This document shows, piece by piece, positions 17,786-26,079 of a stretch of 64,000 bases of DNA (position 1 is its first letter; every line of letters starts with the position of its first letter). Source of the DNA: Vicinamibacterales bacterium (GTDB lineage: Bacteria; Acidobacteriota; Vicinamibacteria; Vicinamibacterales; 2-12-FULL-66-21). The notes beneath the pieces are model-generated. The model worked only from the letters and a program-made list of their open reading frames with translations. It did not search any database and was not told where the DNA came from. The stretch covers positions 62,001 through 126,000 of the forward strand of contig DASSPH010000055.1 in NCBI GenBank assembly GCA_035699745.1, read 5' to 3'. The translations under genes were made by a program, and so were the position numbers.

Positions 17786-18568
17786 ATGAAGAACACGATT
17801 TTGCGCTGCGTTCTGCCGGCGGCCCTGGCCGTTGGCCTCTCCGTGTCCGCATCCGCCCAGCAGGCGCCGCAGCCGGCCTCCCTGGCTCAGGCCGCGCCGC
17901 AGGCGGCCGCGCCCCGCACCGGGCTGACGCTCACGATGCAGAACGGCCGCGTCACGCTCATCGCCGACAACGTCCCGCTGCGGCAAATCCTGCAGGAATG
18001 GGCTCGCGTGGGGCAGACCAACATCGTCAATGCCGACAAGCTCGCCAGCCCGATGATGACGCTGCAGCTCGTGAATGCCCCGGAGCGCGACGTCCTCGAC
18101 ATCCTGCTGCGCTCGGCGGCGGGCTACATCGCCGCGCCCCGCCCCGCCGCGGTCGCCAACGCCGCCCTCTACGACCGCGTCACGATCATGGCAACCAGCC
18201 GTCCGCCGGCGGCGACCGCCACGGTCACCCAGTCGGTGCCGACGTTCCAGCGTCCGCCGCAGCCGCAGCCGGTCGACGACGGCGACGAGCCGATCAACGT
18301 GATGATGGGCCAGCAGCCCCCGCAGAATCCGGTGACGATGCAGTTCCCCGGCATGCCGAATCCGAGCCAGATGCCGGTGACCGCAACGCAGCCCGGCCCG
18401 CTCACGTCGCCGCGTCCGGGCGCGCTGCCGCAGCCGCAGACGCCCACCGGCATGCCGCCCACGCTGCCGCCGGGGATCCAGAATCCGTATCAGCCCGGCG
18501 TAGTCGGCCGTCCGATGCCCGGCGGGCCGGGTGGACCCGGCGGCCCGGGCGGACCAGGCGGTCAATAG
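17786..18568 (+). CDS. Secreted protein with STN (secretin N-terminal) domain and Pro/Gly-rich tail
   Basis: 260 residues. A Sec signal peptide ('ILRCVLPAALAVGLSVSASA', cleavage near residue 24) is followed by an STN-like fold at about residues 50-120: 'GRVTLIADNVPLRQILQEWA' and 'MMTLQLVNAPERDVLDILL'. In secretins, TonB receptors and PilQ this domain sits in the periplasm and contacts partners; here nothing else of a secretin follows. Residues 130-260 are low complexity, rich in Pro, Gln, Met and Gly, ending in GGP repeats. It may be a periplasmic adaptor for glycan export or a pilus/secretin accessory, but that is a guess. Confidence 0.75.
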   Translation: MKNTILRCVLPAALAVGLSVSASAQQAPQPASLAQAAPQAAAPRTGLTLTMQNGRVTLIADNVPLRQILQEWARVGQTNIVNADKLASPMMTLQLVNAPERDVLDILLRSAAGYIAAPRPAAVANAALYDRVTIMATSRPPAATATVTQSVPTFQRPPQPQPVDDGDEPINVMMGQQPPQNPVTMQFPGMPNPSQMPVTATQPGPLTSPRPGALPQPQTPTGMPPTLPPGIQNPYQPGVVGRPMPGGPGGPGGPGGPGGQ

Positions 18569-18583
18569 TAAGATCGCGTACGC

Positions 18584-19291
18584 ATGACGAGCCCCCACAC
18601 GATGCGCCGCGGTGAATACGCGGCGCGCGGGGACTATCACCGTACGCTCGACCCGGCCTGGGAGTACTACCCCACCTACATCGCGAAGATGCGCGCCGTG
18701 CGCCGCTACCTCGACGCGCTGCCGAAAGGCGTGCGCGTCCTCGACGCGGGGTGCGGCGAGGGGGTCCTCGTCGACGAATACGCCGCCGGCCTGGACATCG
18801 TCGGCGTCGACGCGAACTATGCGTCGGAGCGCGTGCGCGAGGGTTCCGTGACCGCGCTGCCGTTTGCGGACGCCAGCTTCGACCGGGCGCTCTGCCTCGA
18901 CGTTCTCGAACACCTCACCTATGAAGAGCAGCCGCGCGCGTTCGCCGAGCTGCATCGGGTCCTGCGCCCCGGCGGCGAGCTGTTCGTGTCGGTCCCCAAC
19001 CTGGCCCACCTGCAGTCGCGGGTGCAGTTCCTCCTTCGCGGGCGGCTGATCCGCACCGCGTCCGAGATCAAGCACCCCGGCGATCGGCCGGTGTTCGAGT
19101 ACTGCCGCATGGGGGCGCGCGCCGGCTTCGTGCTGGCGCGCCGCGAGGGGATCTTCCCGACCGTGCCGGTGGTCACGCATTTCATCAGGCGCCATCCCCA
19201 GGCGCTGGCGCCGCTCCACCGCGCGCTGACGCGGCTGCTGCCCGTTCCCGGCTGGTGTTTTCTCAACCTGCTGACGTTCCGCAGGGTCTGA
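18584..19291 (+). CDS. Class I SAM-dependent methyltransferase
   Basis: 235 residues; ATG 18584, with a second possible start at ATG 18602. Motif I is 'VRVLDAGCGEGVLVDEY', motif II region 'VTALPFADASFDRALCLDVL' and motif post-II 'LHRVLRPGGELFVSVPNL'. This is the Methyltransf_11-type fold, often used on sugars or lipids in cell-surface loci. It sits 16 bases after the STN-domain gene and 8 bases before the flippase gene. Substrate unknown. Confidence 0.88.
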   Translation: MTSPHTMRRGEYAARGDYHRTLDPAWEYYPTYIAKMRAVRRYLDALPKGVRVLDAGCGEGVLVDEYAAGLDIVGVDANYASERVREGSVTALPFADASFDRALCLDVLEHLTYEEQPRAFAELHRVLRPGGELFVSVPNLAHLQSRVQFLLRGRLIRTASEIKHPGDRPVFEYCRMGARAGFVLARREGIFPTVPVVTHFIRRHPQALAPLHRALTRLLPVPGWCFLNLLTFRRV

Positions 19292-19298
19292 CGCGGAC

Positions 19299-20885
19299 TT
19301 GTTCTCGAAGATCCGCGCGCTGTCCCGGGACGTCACGGTGTACGGCCTCGGCGACGTCGCCGTCTCGATCGTCAACTTCTGCCTGCTCGGGCTTTACGTC
19401 AAGTATCTCGACGCCGCCGACTACGGCGTCATCGGCATGCTCGGCAGCGTCGAAGTGGCCGCCAAGATTGCCTTCCGCTTCGGTCTCGACGGCGCGTTCA
19501 TGCGCCTGTTCTATGAAAGCGAACGCCCCGCCGACCGGCAGCGGCTGGCGAGCACGATCTTCTTCTTCCTGCTCGCGCTGAACGGCGCGGTCGTCAGCCT
19601 GCTGCTGCTGGCGGCGCCCGCGCTCGCGTCGGCGCTGCTCGGCGGCGCCGAGCACACGGCGGCGCTGCGGTTGATGCTGCTGAACACCTTCGCGATCGGC
19701 TTCACCTTCATTCCGTTCCACGTGCTGCGCATCGAGCAGCGCACCGTGACGTTCAGCCTGCTGACGCTCGCGCGGGCCGGGCTGACCACCATCGTCCGGC
19801 TCGTGCTGGTCGTCGCGCTCGGGATGGGCGTGACCGGGCTCTATCTCGCCGACGTGCTGGTGACCGTGATCCTGATGGGCGCGCTGGCGCGCTGGTTCGT
19901 GCCGTTGATCCGGCCGGTGTTCTCCCGCGCCGCGCTGCGGGATGCGCTGCGCTTCGGGCTTCCCCGCGTGCCCCATGCAGCCGCGCAGCAGGTGATGGCG
20001 ATCGGCGATCGACTGGTGCTCAAGCTCTTCGTGCCGATCGAGAGCATCGGCATCTACTCGATGGCGGTCAGCTTCGGCCTGGTGCAGAAGCTGTTTCTCA
20101 GCGCATTCGAGTCGGCGTGGGCGCCGTTCTATTACGCGACGGTCCGCGAGGGGGATGCACCGCGAACCTTCCGGACCATTACCACGTACGGCGTCGCGGT
20201 GCTGGCGCTGTTGACCGCGGGATTGTCGGCCGTCGGCAGACACGCCGCGCAGGCGATGACGCACGGCTTCCTGCTCGCGCCCGACGATCCGCGGTGGCGC
20301 GACGTCGAGACGGTCATCACGTGGACGGCGATCGGCGTTTTTCTGCAGGGCTTCTACCTGCTCACCTCGATCGGCCTGAACATCACCAAACGGACGGAGT
20401 ACTACCCCGCCGCCACGCTCAGCGCCGCGGCGGTCAACATCGTGCTGAATTTCGCCCTCATCCCGCGCTTCGGGATCGTCGGCGCGGCATGGGCGAACGG
20501 GGCGGGATACGCCGTCCAGGCCGCCGTCGGCTACGTGTTTTCACAACGCTTCTATCCAATCGAGTACGAGTGGGGGCGCTTGATTCGCGTGTGCGCGGCG
20601 GCCGGAGCGGCGACGCTCGCGGCGCGGCTGCTTCCGGCGATCACGCTGCCGGTCAGCGCGCGCTCGATTCTCGCGCCGGTGCCGGATCTGCTCGCCCGCG
20701 GCGTCACCGTCGTCGTCGTATTCGTGGCGCTGCTGGCGCTCACCGGCTTCTTCCATGCGGCGGAACTCCGGCGCCTCGCGCAGCTGCGGAGCCGCGGCGC
20801 GGGACGACGGCCTCCGCCCGCGCCCCCCGACAGCACGGAAATGGCGGGAGAGATCGTCGCCACCGACATCGGCGTGCCGGACTGA
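19299..20885 (+). CDS. Wzx-like oligosaccharide flippase (MOP superfamily)
   Basis: 528 residues from a TTG start, the usual length for Wzx/MurJ-like flippases. Twelve or more hydrophobic segments are spread over the protein. The N-terminal 'VTVYGLGDVAVSIVNFCLLG' and 'LDAADYGVIGMLGSVE' match the polysaccharide_synt family opening. It would translocate undecaprenyl-linked oligosaccharide from cytosol to periplasm, where the MBOAT and GT-C enzymes of this locus act. The last 50 residues are a cytosolic Arg/Pro-rich tail. A second flippase lies at 34343-35887 on the other strand. Confidence 0.88.
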   Translation: MFSKIRALSRDVTVYGLGDVAVSIVNFCLLGLYVKYLDAADYGVIGMLGSVEVAAKIAFRFGLDGAFMRLFYESERPADRQRLASTIFFFLLALNGAVVSLLLLAAPALASALLGGAEHTAALRLMLLNTFAIGFTFIPFHVLRIEQRTVTFSLLTLARAGLTTIVRLVLVVALGMGVTGLYLADVLVTVILMGALARWFVPLIRPVFSRAALRDALRFGLPRVPHAAAQQVMAIGDRLVLKLFVPIESIGIYSMAVSFGLVQKLFLSAFESAWAPFYYATVREGDAPRTFRTITTYGVAVLALLTAGLSAVGRHAAQAMTHGFLLAPDDPRWRDVETVITWTAIGVFLQGFYLLTSIGLNITKRTEYYPAATLSAAAVNIVLNFALIPRFGIVGAAWANGAGYAVQAAVGYVFSQRFYPIEYEWGRLIRVCAAAGAATLAARLLPAITLPVSARSILAPVPDLLARGVTVVVVFVALLALTGFFHAAELRRLAQLRSRGAGRRPPPAPPDSTEMAGEIVATDIGVPD

Positions 20886-20897
20886 ACGTAAGTGCCG

Positions 20898-20903
20898 TAT
20901 AAT
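20898..20903 (+). promoter_or_regulatory. Probable -10 box before radical SAM gene pair
   Basis: A perfect TATAAT stands in the 50-base gap between the flippase stop (20885) and ATG 20936. The expected start of transcription near 20910 would leave a leader of about 26 bases. No good -35 is seen. It probably drives the two radical SAM genes. Confidence 0.5.
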
Positions 20904-20935
20904 AAGGGGATCCGGGATCGTCCCTCGAACACTTC

Positions 20936-22165
20936 ATGCCACTCCTTCGTAGAGTCCGCGATCGCCTGAAAAGACAGGCGCGTGCGCTGCCCGCGGCCCG
21001 GCACGCGTGGGCGCGCTACCGGCGGCGCAAGTACGACGCGAGAGTCCAGCGCTTCGTCGACGAAGGCACCGGACGCGCGGACCGCCTGCCCATGGGCGCC
21101 GTCTACGAGGCGACCATGCGGTGCAATCTGCACTGCGAGTTCTGCTACGTCGGCGACTTCCTCAACATCGAAGGGGAATGGCGTCAGGAACTGTCGCTGG
21201 AAGCGCTGGCGAAGGCGTTTCCGGATCAGGACGGCCTCCAGATCAACCTGACCGGCGGCGAGATCTTCATGCGCAAGGACATCCTGTCCGTGCTCGATCT
21301 CTTCCGCCGGAAGGGGTACGCCTGCGGCTACCTGACGACGAACGGCACGATCATCAGCGACGAACGCGCGGAGGCGCTCGCCGAGCTCGCGGCGAAAGGC
21401 TTTCTCAAGCACATCAGCGTCTCGGTGGACGGCCCGAAGGATCTGCACGACGCGGCGCGAGGGCTGAAGGGGACCTTCGAGCGGACGACGGAGGGATTGC
21501 GCCGCCTGCAGGAAGCCGCGCGGAGGAAAGGCGCGCCGCTGCGCGTGAGCATCAACACCACGGTCGCGCACGAAAGCCTCGACGCGCTGCACCAGATGGT
21601 CGACGTCGCCGAGGAGCTGGGCGTCAACGCAATCGGCCTCAATCACCTGATGTTCAGCACGCCGGAGGAAGTGGCCGAGACGGTAAGGATCATCGGGGCG
21701 CCCGATCCATCGGTGATCGCCACCTTCGTCACGCCCGACCCCGGCCTCGACGTGGAGCGCGTGCGGTCGCAGGTCACGGCGCTGATCGACAAGTGCCGCG
21801 AGCGCAACATCCTGTTCGACTTCCGCCCCAAGGTCCACGCGCCGCTGATGGACAGCTACTACACGCCGGGCACCAGGCTCGACGGCCGCTGTCTGTATCC
21901 CTTCCTGCACGCGCGCGTGTCGTTCTCGGGCAAGGTCTACTTCTGCCCGTTCATCCGCGTCGAAGTCGGCGACCTGACGACGTCCACGCTCGAGGAGGTG
22001 TGGAACGGCGAGCGCTATGTCGCGATGCGCAAGCAGCTCCTCGAGCACGGCATCTTCCCGGTCTGCCGGCGGTGCTGCAAGGTCGAGCTCTCGCCGGTGC
22101 CGGCGGTGGCGACGGCGGACCTGCCGAAGCGCCGCGCCATCCCGCTCACGGTCGTGCACAATTGA
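20936..22165 (+). CDS. Radical SAM/SPASM protein
   Basis: 409 residues. The cluster motif is C63-x3-C67-x2-C70 in 'EATMRCNLHCEFCYVGDF'; the Tyr after the third Cys is typical of SPASM enzymes. 'LTGGEIFMRKDIL' is the SAM-binding GGE motif. The C-terminal half has 'GRCLYPFLHARVSFSGKVYF' and 'FCPFIRVEVGDL', 'LEEVWNGERY' and 'GIFPVCRRCCKVEL', with Cys positions for auxiliary clusters. A basic N-terminal 50 residues precede the core. It overlaps the next radical SAM gene by one base, so both probably act in one pathway. The substrate is unknown; no RiPP precursor is seen next to it. Confidence 0.88.
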   Translation: MPLLRRVRDRLKRQARALPAARHAWARYRRRKYDARVQRFVDEGTGRADRLPMGAVYEATMRCNLHCEFCYVGDFLNIEGEWRQELSLEALAKAFPDQDGLQINLTGGEIFMRKDILSVLDLFRRKGYACGYLTTNGTIISDERAEALAELAAKGFLKHISVSVDGPKDLHDAARGLKGTFERTTEGLRRLQEAARRKGAPLRVSINTTVAHESLDALHQMVDVAEELGVNAIGLNHLMFSTPEEVAETVRIIGAPDPSVIATFVTPDPGLDVERVRSQVTALIDKCRERNILFDFRPKVHAPLMDSYYTPGTRLDGRCLYPFLHARVSFSGKVYFCPFIRVEVGDLTTSTLEEVWNGERYVAMRKQLLEHGIFPVCRRCCKVELSPVPAVATADLPKRRAIPLTVVHN

Positions 22166-23640
22166 TGCTCGGGGCCCGAACGCTTCTCGTCAACCCGCCC
22201 CTCGTCCACGGCATCGCGTTCACGCGGCAGGGTCGCTGCCAGGAGCGCGAGGAAGTGCTCGGCACGACCAAGCCGCCTTACACGCTCGCCCTGCTCGCGT
22301 CGCTGCTGCGCAACGCCGGCTGTCAGGTCCGCCTCGTCGATCTCACCGCGGAGCGCCGCACCAGCGCGGATCTCGTCGCTCAGCTCGATCGTGAGGGCTT
22401 CAAGCCGACGCTGATTCTGTTCCCCAGCACGACCCCGACGCTCGACGCCGACGTCGTCGCCATGGCCGAGCTGAAAGCGCACTTCGGGGCGCCGATGTTC
22501 TGCTTCGGGCCGCACGCGTCGACGACGCCGGCGGTGTCGATGCAGCGGGCGCCGCAGGTCGACGGGATGTTCGTCGGCGAGCCGGAAGACGCGGCGCTGC
22601 AGCTGGCGCAGCTCGAGTCGCTCGATCGCCTCGACGCCATCCCGAGCCTGACGTGGCGGCGTCCGGGGGACGGCGCCATCGTGCCGCATCGCGCGCAGGG
22701 CGCCTACGCCGGCTTCCTGCAGATGCCGTATCCCTCGTGGGACCTGGTGCCGCTGCGCACCTACAACCTGCCGCTGGTCAACCGGCCGTACGTGCTGGTC
22801 GAGACGAGCCGCGGCTGCCCGTATGCCTGCGACTTCTGCGTCGCGCCGATTCACCAGGGGCACAAGTTCCGCGAGCGCAGCGCCACGTCGCTGGTCGACG
22901 AGATCGAGCGCGGCTACCGCGAGTTCGGCATCGACTTCTTCTACCTGTGGGGCGACACCGTCACGCTCAACGTGAAGTCGTTCTCGGCCTTCTGCGAGGA
23001 GTTGATCGCGCGCAATCTGCCGATCCGCTGGTTCGGCAACGCGCGCGCCGACAACCTGACCGATCCCGCCTTCGTCCACCGGCTGCGCAAGGCCGGCTGC
23101 TGGATGCTGGCGATGGGGATCGAGACCGAGTCCGAGGACATCCGCAAGGACATGGTGAAGCGGCTGGAACGGCAGAAGATCCAGCTCGCCATCGACAACA
23201 TGCGCGACGCGGGGATACGCTCGTTCGCGTTCTTCATCTTCGGCTATCCCGGCGAGTCGCTGGCGACGATCAACCAGACGATCGATTACGCGATTGCGCT
23301 GAACCCCGACTTCGCGAACTTCTATCCCGCGGTCCCGTATCCCGGCACCGAGCTGTACAACAAGGTCAAGCGTGAGGGGACGCTCACCGAGGAAGACTGG
23401 TCGCGGATGGAATACTCGTTCTACCTGCTGCGCGGCAACGGCCTCGACGAGCGTGTCGTGATGGACGCGATCAACCGCGCCAAGCGGCGGTTCTTCATGC
23501 GGCCGCGCTACCTGGCCAACCGGCTGGGCGACATGGTGAAGCTCGCCGCAACCAAGCCGTCGATCTTCGGCCAGATTGCGACGCGGACGATCTTCGGCGC
23601 GCGCATCCCCGACCCGCCGCGCGATCGGGCGATCGGGTGA
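22165..23640 (+). CDS. B12-binding-domain radical SAM protein
   Basis: 491 residues from ATG 22165, overlapping the previous stop (TGATG). Residues 1-150 form a cobalamin-binding-like Rossmann domain ('LLVNPPLVHG', 'LALLASLLRNAGCQVRLVDL', 'DGMFVGEPEDAAL'). The radical SAM motif C218-x3-C222-x2-C225 is in 'VETSRGCPYACDFCVAP', followed by 'GIETESEDIRKDMVKRL' and 'GYPGESLATINQTIDYA'. This architecture is shared by methyltransferases such as those acting on unactivated carbons and by hopanoid-modifying HpnP/HpnR-type enzymes. The C-terminal codons (Arg-Ala-Ile-Gly-stop) are made by a GATCGGGTGA repeat, so the original end may have been altered. Confidence 0.87.
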   Translation: MLGARTLLVNPPLVHGIAFTRQGRCQEREEVLGTTKPPYTLALLASLLRNAGCQVRLVDLTAERRTSADLVAQLDREGFKPTLILFPSTTPTLDADVVAMAELKAHFGAPMFCFGPHASTTPAVSMQRAPQVDGMFVGEPEDAALQLAQLESLDRLDAIPSLTWRRPGDGAIVPHRAQGAYAGFLQMPYPSWDLVPLRTYNLPLVNRPYVLVETSRGCPYACDFCVAPIHQGHKFRERSATSLVDEIERGYREFGIDFFYLWGDTVTLNVKSFSAFCEELIARNLPIRWFGNARADNLTDPAFVHRLRKAGCWMLAMGIETESEDIRKDMVKRLERQKIQLAIDNMRDAGIRSFAFFIFGYPGESLATINQTIDYAIALNPDFANFYPAVPYPGTELYNKVKREGTLTEEDWSRMEYSFYLLRGNGLDERVVMDAINRAKRRFFMRPRYLANRLGDMVKLAATKPSIFGQIATRTIFGARIPDPPRDRAIG

Positions 23641-23737
23641 GGGGGATCGGGTGATCGGGTGATCGGGTGATCGGGCGATCGACGATCGCCAGATCACCCG
23701 ATCGCCCGATCACCCGATCGCCGGATCACCCGATGCG
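23621..23737. repeat. GATCGGGTGATC tandem repeat forming a long hairpin between convergent genes
   Basis: The left arm (23622-23680) is built from 8-mer units GATCGGGT or GATCGGGC; the right arm (from about 23691) is their reverse complement GATCACCC/GATCGCCC, separated by a short centre near 23681-23690. It can fold as a long imperfect stem. The plus-strand radical SAM gene and the minus-strand GT2 gene both stop inside it: each uses the TGA of a CGGGTGA unit. It may act as a bidirectional terminator, though no T-runs follow. Confidence 0.85.
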
Positions 23738-24481
23738 CGGAGCGATGTGATGCCGCGGCCTCGGCAATCGCCGCTGCCGCCGATAGGCGTGCAGATCGCG
23801 AAGCTGCACCAGGTATCCCGCCGCTTCCTTCACGTTCATCTTGCTCTCGCCGACGGTCCGCCCCTTGAACACGTAGGGCACCTCGATCACCAGCGACGGT
23901 TCGCTTCGAATCAGCAGCTCCAGGCAGATCTTGAAACCGCCGGCTGAAATGGTCACCCCGCGGGCCCGATCGCGGCGCATCAGGAAGAACCCCGACGTGG
24001 CGTCGCGCACCGGCGTCAGGCCGCGGGCCAGCAGGCAGGCCGCCTTCGACATGATCACGCGCGACCGCTCCCAGTTGCTGGTGCCGCCGCCGGGAATGTA
24101 GCGGCTGCCGATCACCATGTCGGCGCGCTCCCGCTGCATCACCTCCAGCATGCGCGGCACGAGGTCCGGCGGGTGACTGAGATCCGCGTCGATCACGCCG
24201 ACGATCTCGGCGGAGGCCGCGGCAAAGCCCTCGACCACGGCGGTGCCCAGACCCAGCTTGCCGGCGCGATGGATCACGCGGATCGGATACGAGCGGGCGA
24301 GCTCGTCGGCGACTGCGCCGGTGCCGTCCGGCGAGTTGTCGTCGACGATCACCAGCTCACCCTCGACATGGCCGCGTTGATAGGCGTCGAAGATCGCCCG
24401 GACCAGTTCCGGCAGTCGTTCGCGCTCGTTGTAGGTGGGCACGACGAGGGCGAGAGTGGGGGCTACGGCGGCAACTGGCAA
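23726..24481 (-). CDS. Polyprenol-phosphate mannosyltransferase-like GT2
   Basis: 251 residues. Core motifs are 'LVVPTYNERERLPELV', 'LVIVDDNSPDGTGAVADELA', the DXD 'VIDADLSHPPDLVPRM' and 'MVIGSRYIPGGGTSNWERSR', then 'KGRTVGESKMNVKEAAGYL'. This is the DPM1-like group, a second version of the gene at 4014. It is the only minus-strand gene in the glycan region and faces the upstream radical SAM gene. Its last residues (Arg-Ile-Gly) come from the repeat at 23621-23737. Upstream it diverges from the GT-C gene at 24535 over a 53-base gap. Confidence 0.88.
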   Translation of the reverse strand: MPVAAVAPTLALVVPTYNERERLPELVRAIFDAYQRGHVEGELVIVDDNSPDGTGAVADELARSYPIRVIHRAGKLGLGTAVVEGFAAASAEIVGVIDADLSHPPDLVPRMLEVMQRERADMVIGSRYIPGGGTSNWERSRVIMSKAACLLARGLTPVRDATSGFFLMRRDRARGVTISAGGFKICLELLIRSEPSLVIEVPYVFKGRTVGESKMNVKEAAGYLVQLRDLHAYRRQRRLPRPRHHIAPRIG

Positions 24482-24500
24482 GGGACGCGCTCCGCAGCAC

Positions 24501-24506
24501 TATAAT
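24501..24506 (+). promoter_or_regulatory. Probable -10 box for the second glycan operon
   Basis: A perfect TATAAT lies 28 bases before ATG 24535 in the divergent gap. CTGGCA at 24475-24480 is a weak -35 with a long 20-base spacer. It would start the run of overlapping genes 24535-33688. Confidence 0.5.
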
Positions 24507-24534
24507 TCATGGCGTCCGGCGCTTTCATCTCTGC

Positions 24535-26079
24535 ATGCGTACACGCCTGCTGGCGGCGCTCTTCGCCGCCCTGCTGCTTTTGCGGCTGCCTTCACTGGTA
24601 CAACCCATGGGCGCGGATCAGGGACTCTACGCGTACGTGGGGGACCGCATCCGGCACGGCGAGCTCGCCTACCGCGATGCGTGGGACCAGAAGCCGCCCG
24701 GGATCCACTACGTCTATGCCGCGCTGCGGGCGCTGTCGACGAGCGACGCGGTCGTCCCCGCGGCCGATCTGGCGAGCGCGGCGCTCACCGCGGCGCTGCT
24801 CTGGGTGCTTGGCGCGCGGCTCGGCGGCCCGGCCGCCGGCGCGCTGTCGGCGGTCCTCTTCCTGGCACTGTCCGACCCCTCGTTCGCGCGGTATGGCGGC
24901 GTCAGAATCCGCGCCCAGTGCGAGACCTTCATCGCGCTGGCAGTCACCGGCGCGCTGGTGCTCGTCACCGGCCGCAGAAGCGTGCCGCGCCTGATCGCCG
25001 CCGGCCTCCTGCTGGGGGCGGTGTTCGCGCTCAAGTACAACGCGGGGCTGTTCGCGATCGTCGCGCTCGCGGCCGCGGCCCTCACCATCGGCGTCGGCCT
25101 CCGCGACGCCGCCTGGCTCGCGGTTGGATCGTCGGTCGTCCCCGCCGCGCTGCTGCTGGTCTTCTGGCGCGGCGGCGCCCTGAACGATCTGTACCAGGCG
25201 ACCATCACCTACAACCTGCAGTACTCCGGTGAGACGTATGCCAGCCGCTGGGACATGCTCGGGTATCTGGTGCGATTCCCGTTCGAGCGGGCGCGGCTCG
25301 ACGGGCTGTGGCTCGCCGGAGGACTCGGCTGCGGCGTCCTCCTGGCCGCGGCCCGCGCGAGGCGCGCGGCGTGGGTGCCGATCGTCTGGGTCGCCGCCGC
25401 CTGCCTGTCGATCGCGATCAACGGCAGCCGCAACCTGCCCCAGTATTTCCTGCAGGCCTCGCCGGCGCTGGGGCTCGCCGCCGGAATGGGGGCCGCGATC
25501 GCGTTCAAGCCGTTGGCGCCCGCGCTTCGCGCCGGCGTCGCCGTCCTGCTGGCGATCGCCGTCTGGCGCGCCGGGCCCGATCCGTTTCCCGATCTGGCGC
25601 GGAACGTCTGGCACGACGCCCGGTACATGTTCGGCCGCATCGACCGACGCACCCACCTCGCGCGGTTCGGCGGAACGCGCAGCGGCGAGAAGTTTTCGGC
25701 GCTCGACAACATCGACCTCGGGGCGTATCTCGCGTCCCGCACCGGACCGGACGAGCCGGTGTACGTCTTCGGCTTCTCGCCGGGCGCTTACGCGTATGCG
25801 CAGCGGCGGAGCGCTTCGCGGTTCTTCTGGAGCCGGCCGGTGATCGTGCGATTCAACGCGCAGGATCCGCGCTACGCCGTCGCCGGGCTGGCCGACGAGC
25901 TGCGGAGCCGGCCGCCGGCGTACGTGGTGCTGCAGAAGCGCGACTGGGCTCCGGACGTCCCGGACTCCGCCGGGTTCTTCGTGGCGCAGCCGGCGCTGGT
26001 GGCCTGGCTGCGCGACGAGTACCACCAGGTGCCGGACGCGGTCGAGGGCTTCCTCACGTGGGAGCGCAACGGACGATGA
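24535..26079 (+). CDS. GT39-like membrane glycosyltransferase
   Basis: 514 residues. The N-terminal helix is followed by the extracytoplasmic motif 'MGADQGLYAYVGDRIRHGE' with the acidic residue used by GT-C enzymes, then 'YRDAWDQKPPGIHYVYAALR', a classic GT39/ArnT pattern (D-x-K-P-P). About ten more hydrophobic segments follow, and the C-terminal 130 residues are periplasmic. Such enzymes take sugar from polyprenyl phosphate, which the neighbouring GT2 at 23726 could make. It overlaps the next gene by 4 bases. Confidence 0.82.
   Translation: MRTRLLAALFAALLLLRLPSLVQPMGADQGLYAYVGDRIRHGELAYRDAWDQKPPGIHYVYAALRALSTSDAVVPAADLASAALTAALLWVLGARLGGPAAGALSAVLFLALSDPSFARYGGVRIRAQCETFIALAVTGALVLVTGRRSVPRLIAAGLLLGAVFALKYNAGLFAIVALAAAALTIGVGLRDAAWLAVGSSVVPAALLLVFWRGGALNDLYQATITYNLQYSGETYASRWDMLGYLVRFPFERARLDGLWLAGGLGCGVLLAAARARRAAWVPIVWVAAACLSIAINGSRNLPQYFLQASPALGLAAGMGAAIAFKPLAPALRAGVAVLLAIAVWRAGPDPFPDLARNVWHDARYMFGRIDRRTHLARFGGTRSGEKFSALDNIDLGAYLASRTGPDEPVYVFGFSPGAYAYAQRRSASRFFWSRPVIVRFNAQDPRYAVAGLADELRSRPPAYVVLQKRDWAPDVPDSAGFFVAQPALVAWLRDEYHQVPDAVEGFLTWERNGR

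Noticed and set aside
23621-23737. Possible CRISPR array
   Set aside because: The units are 8-mers without unique spacers and form one inverted structure; no cas genes are present.
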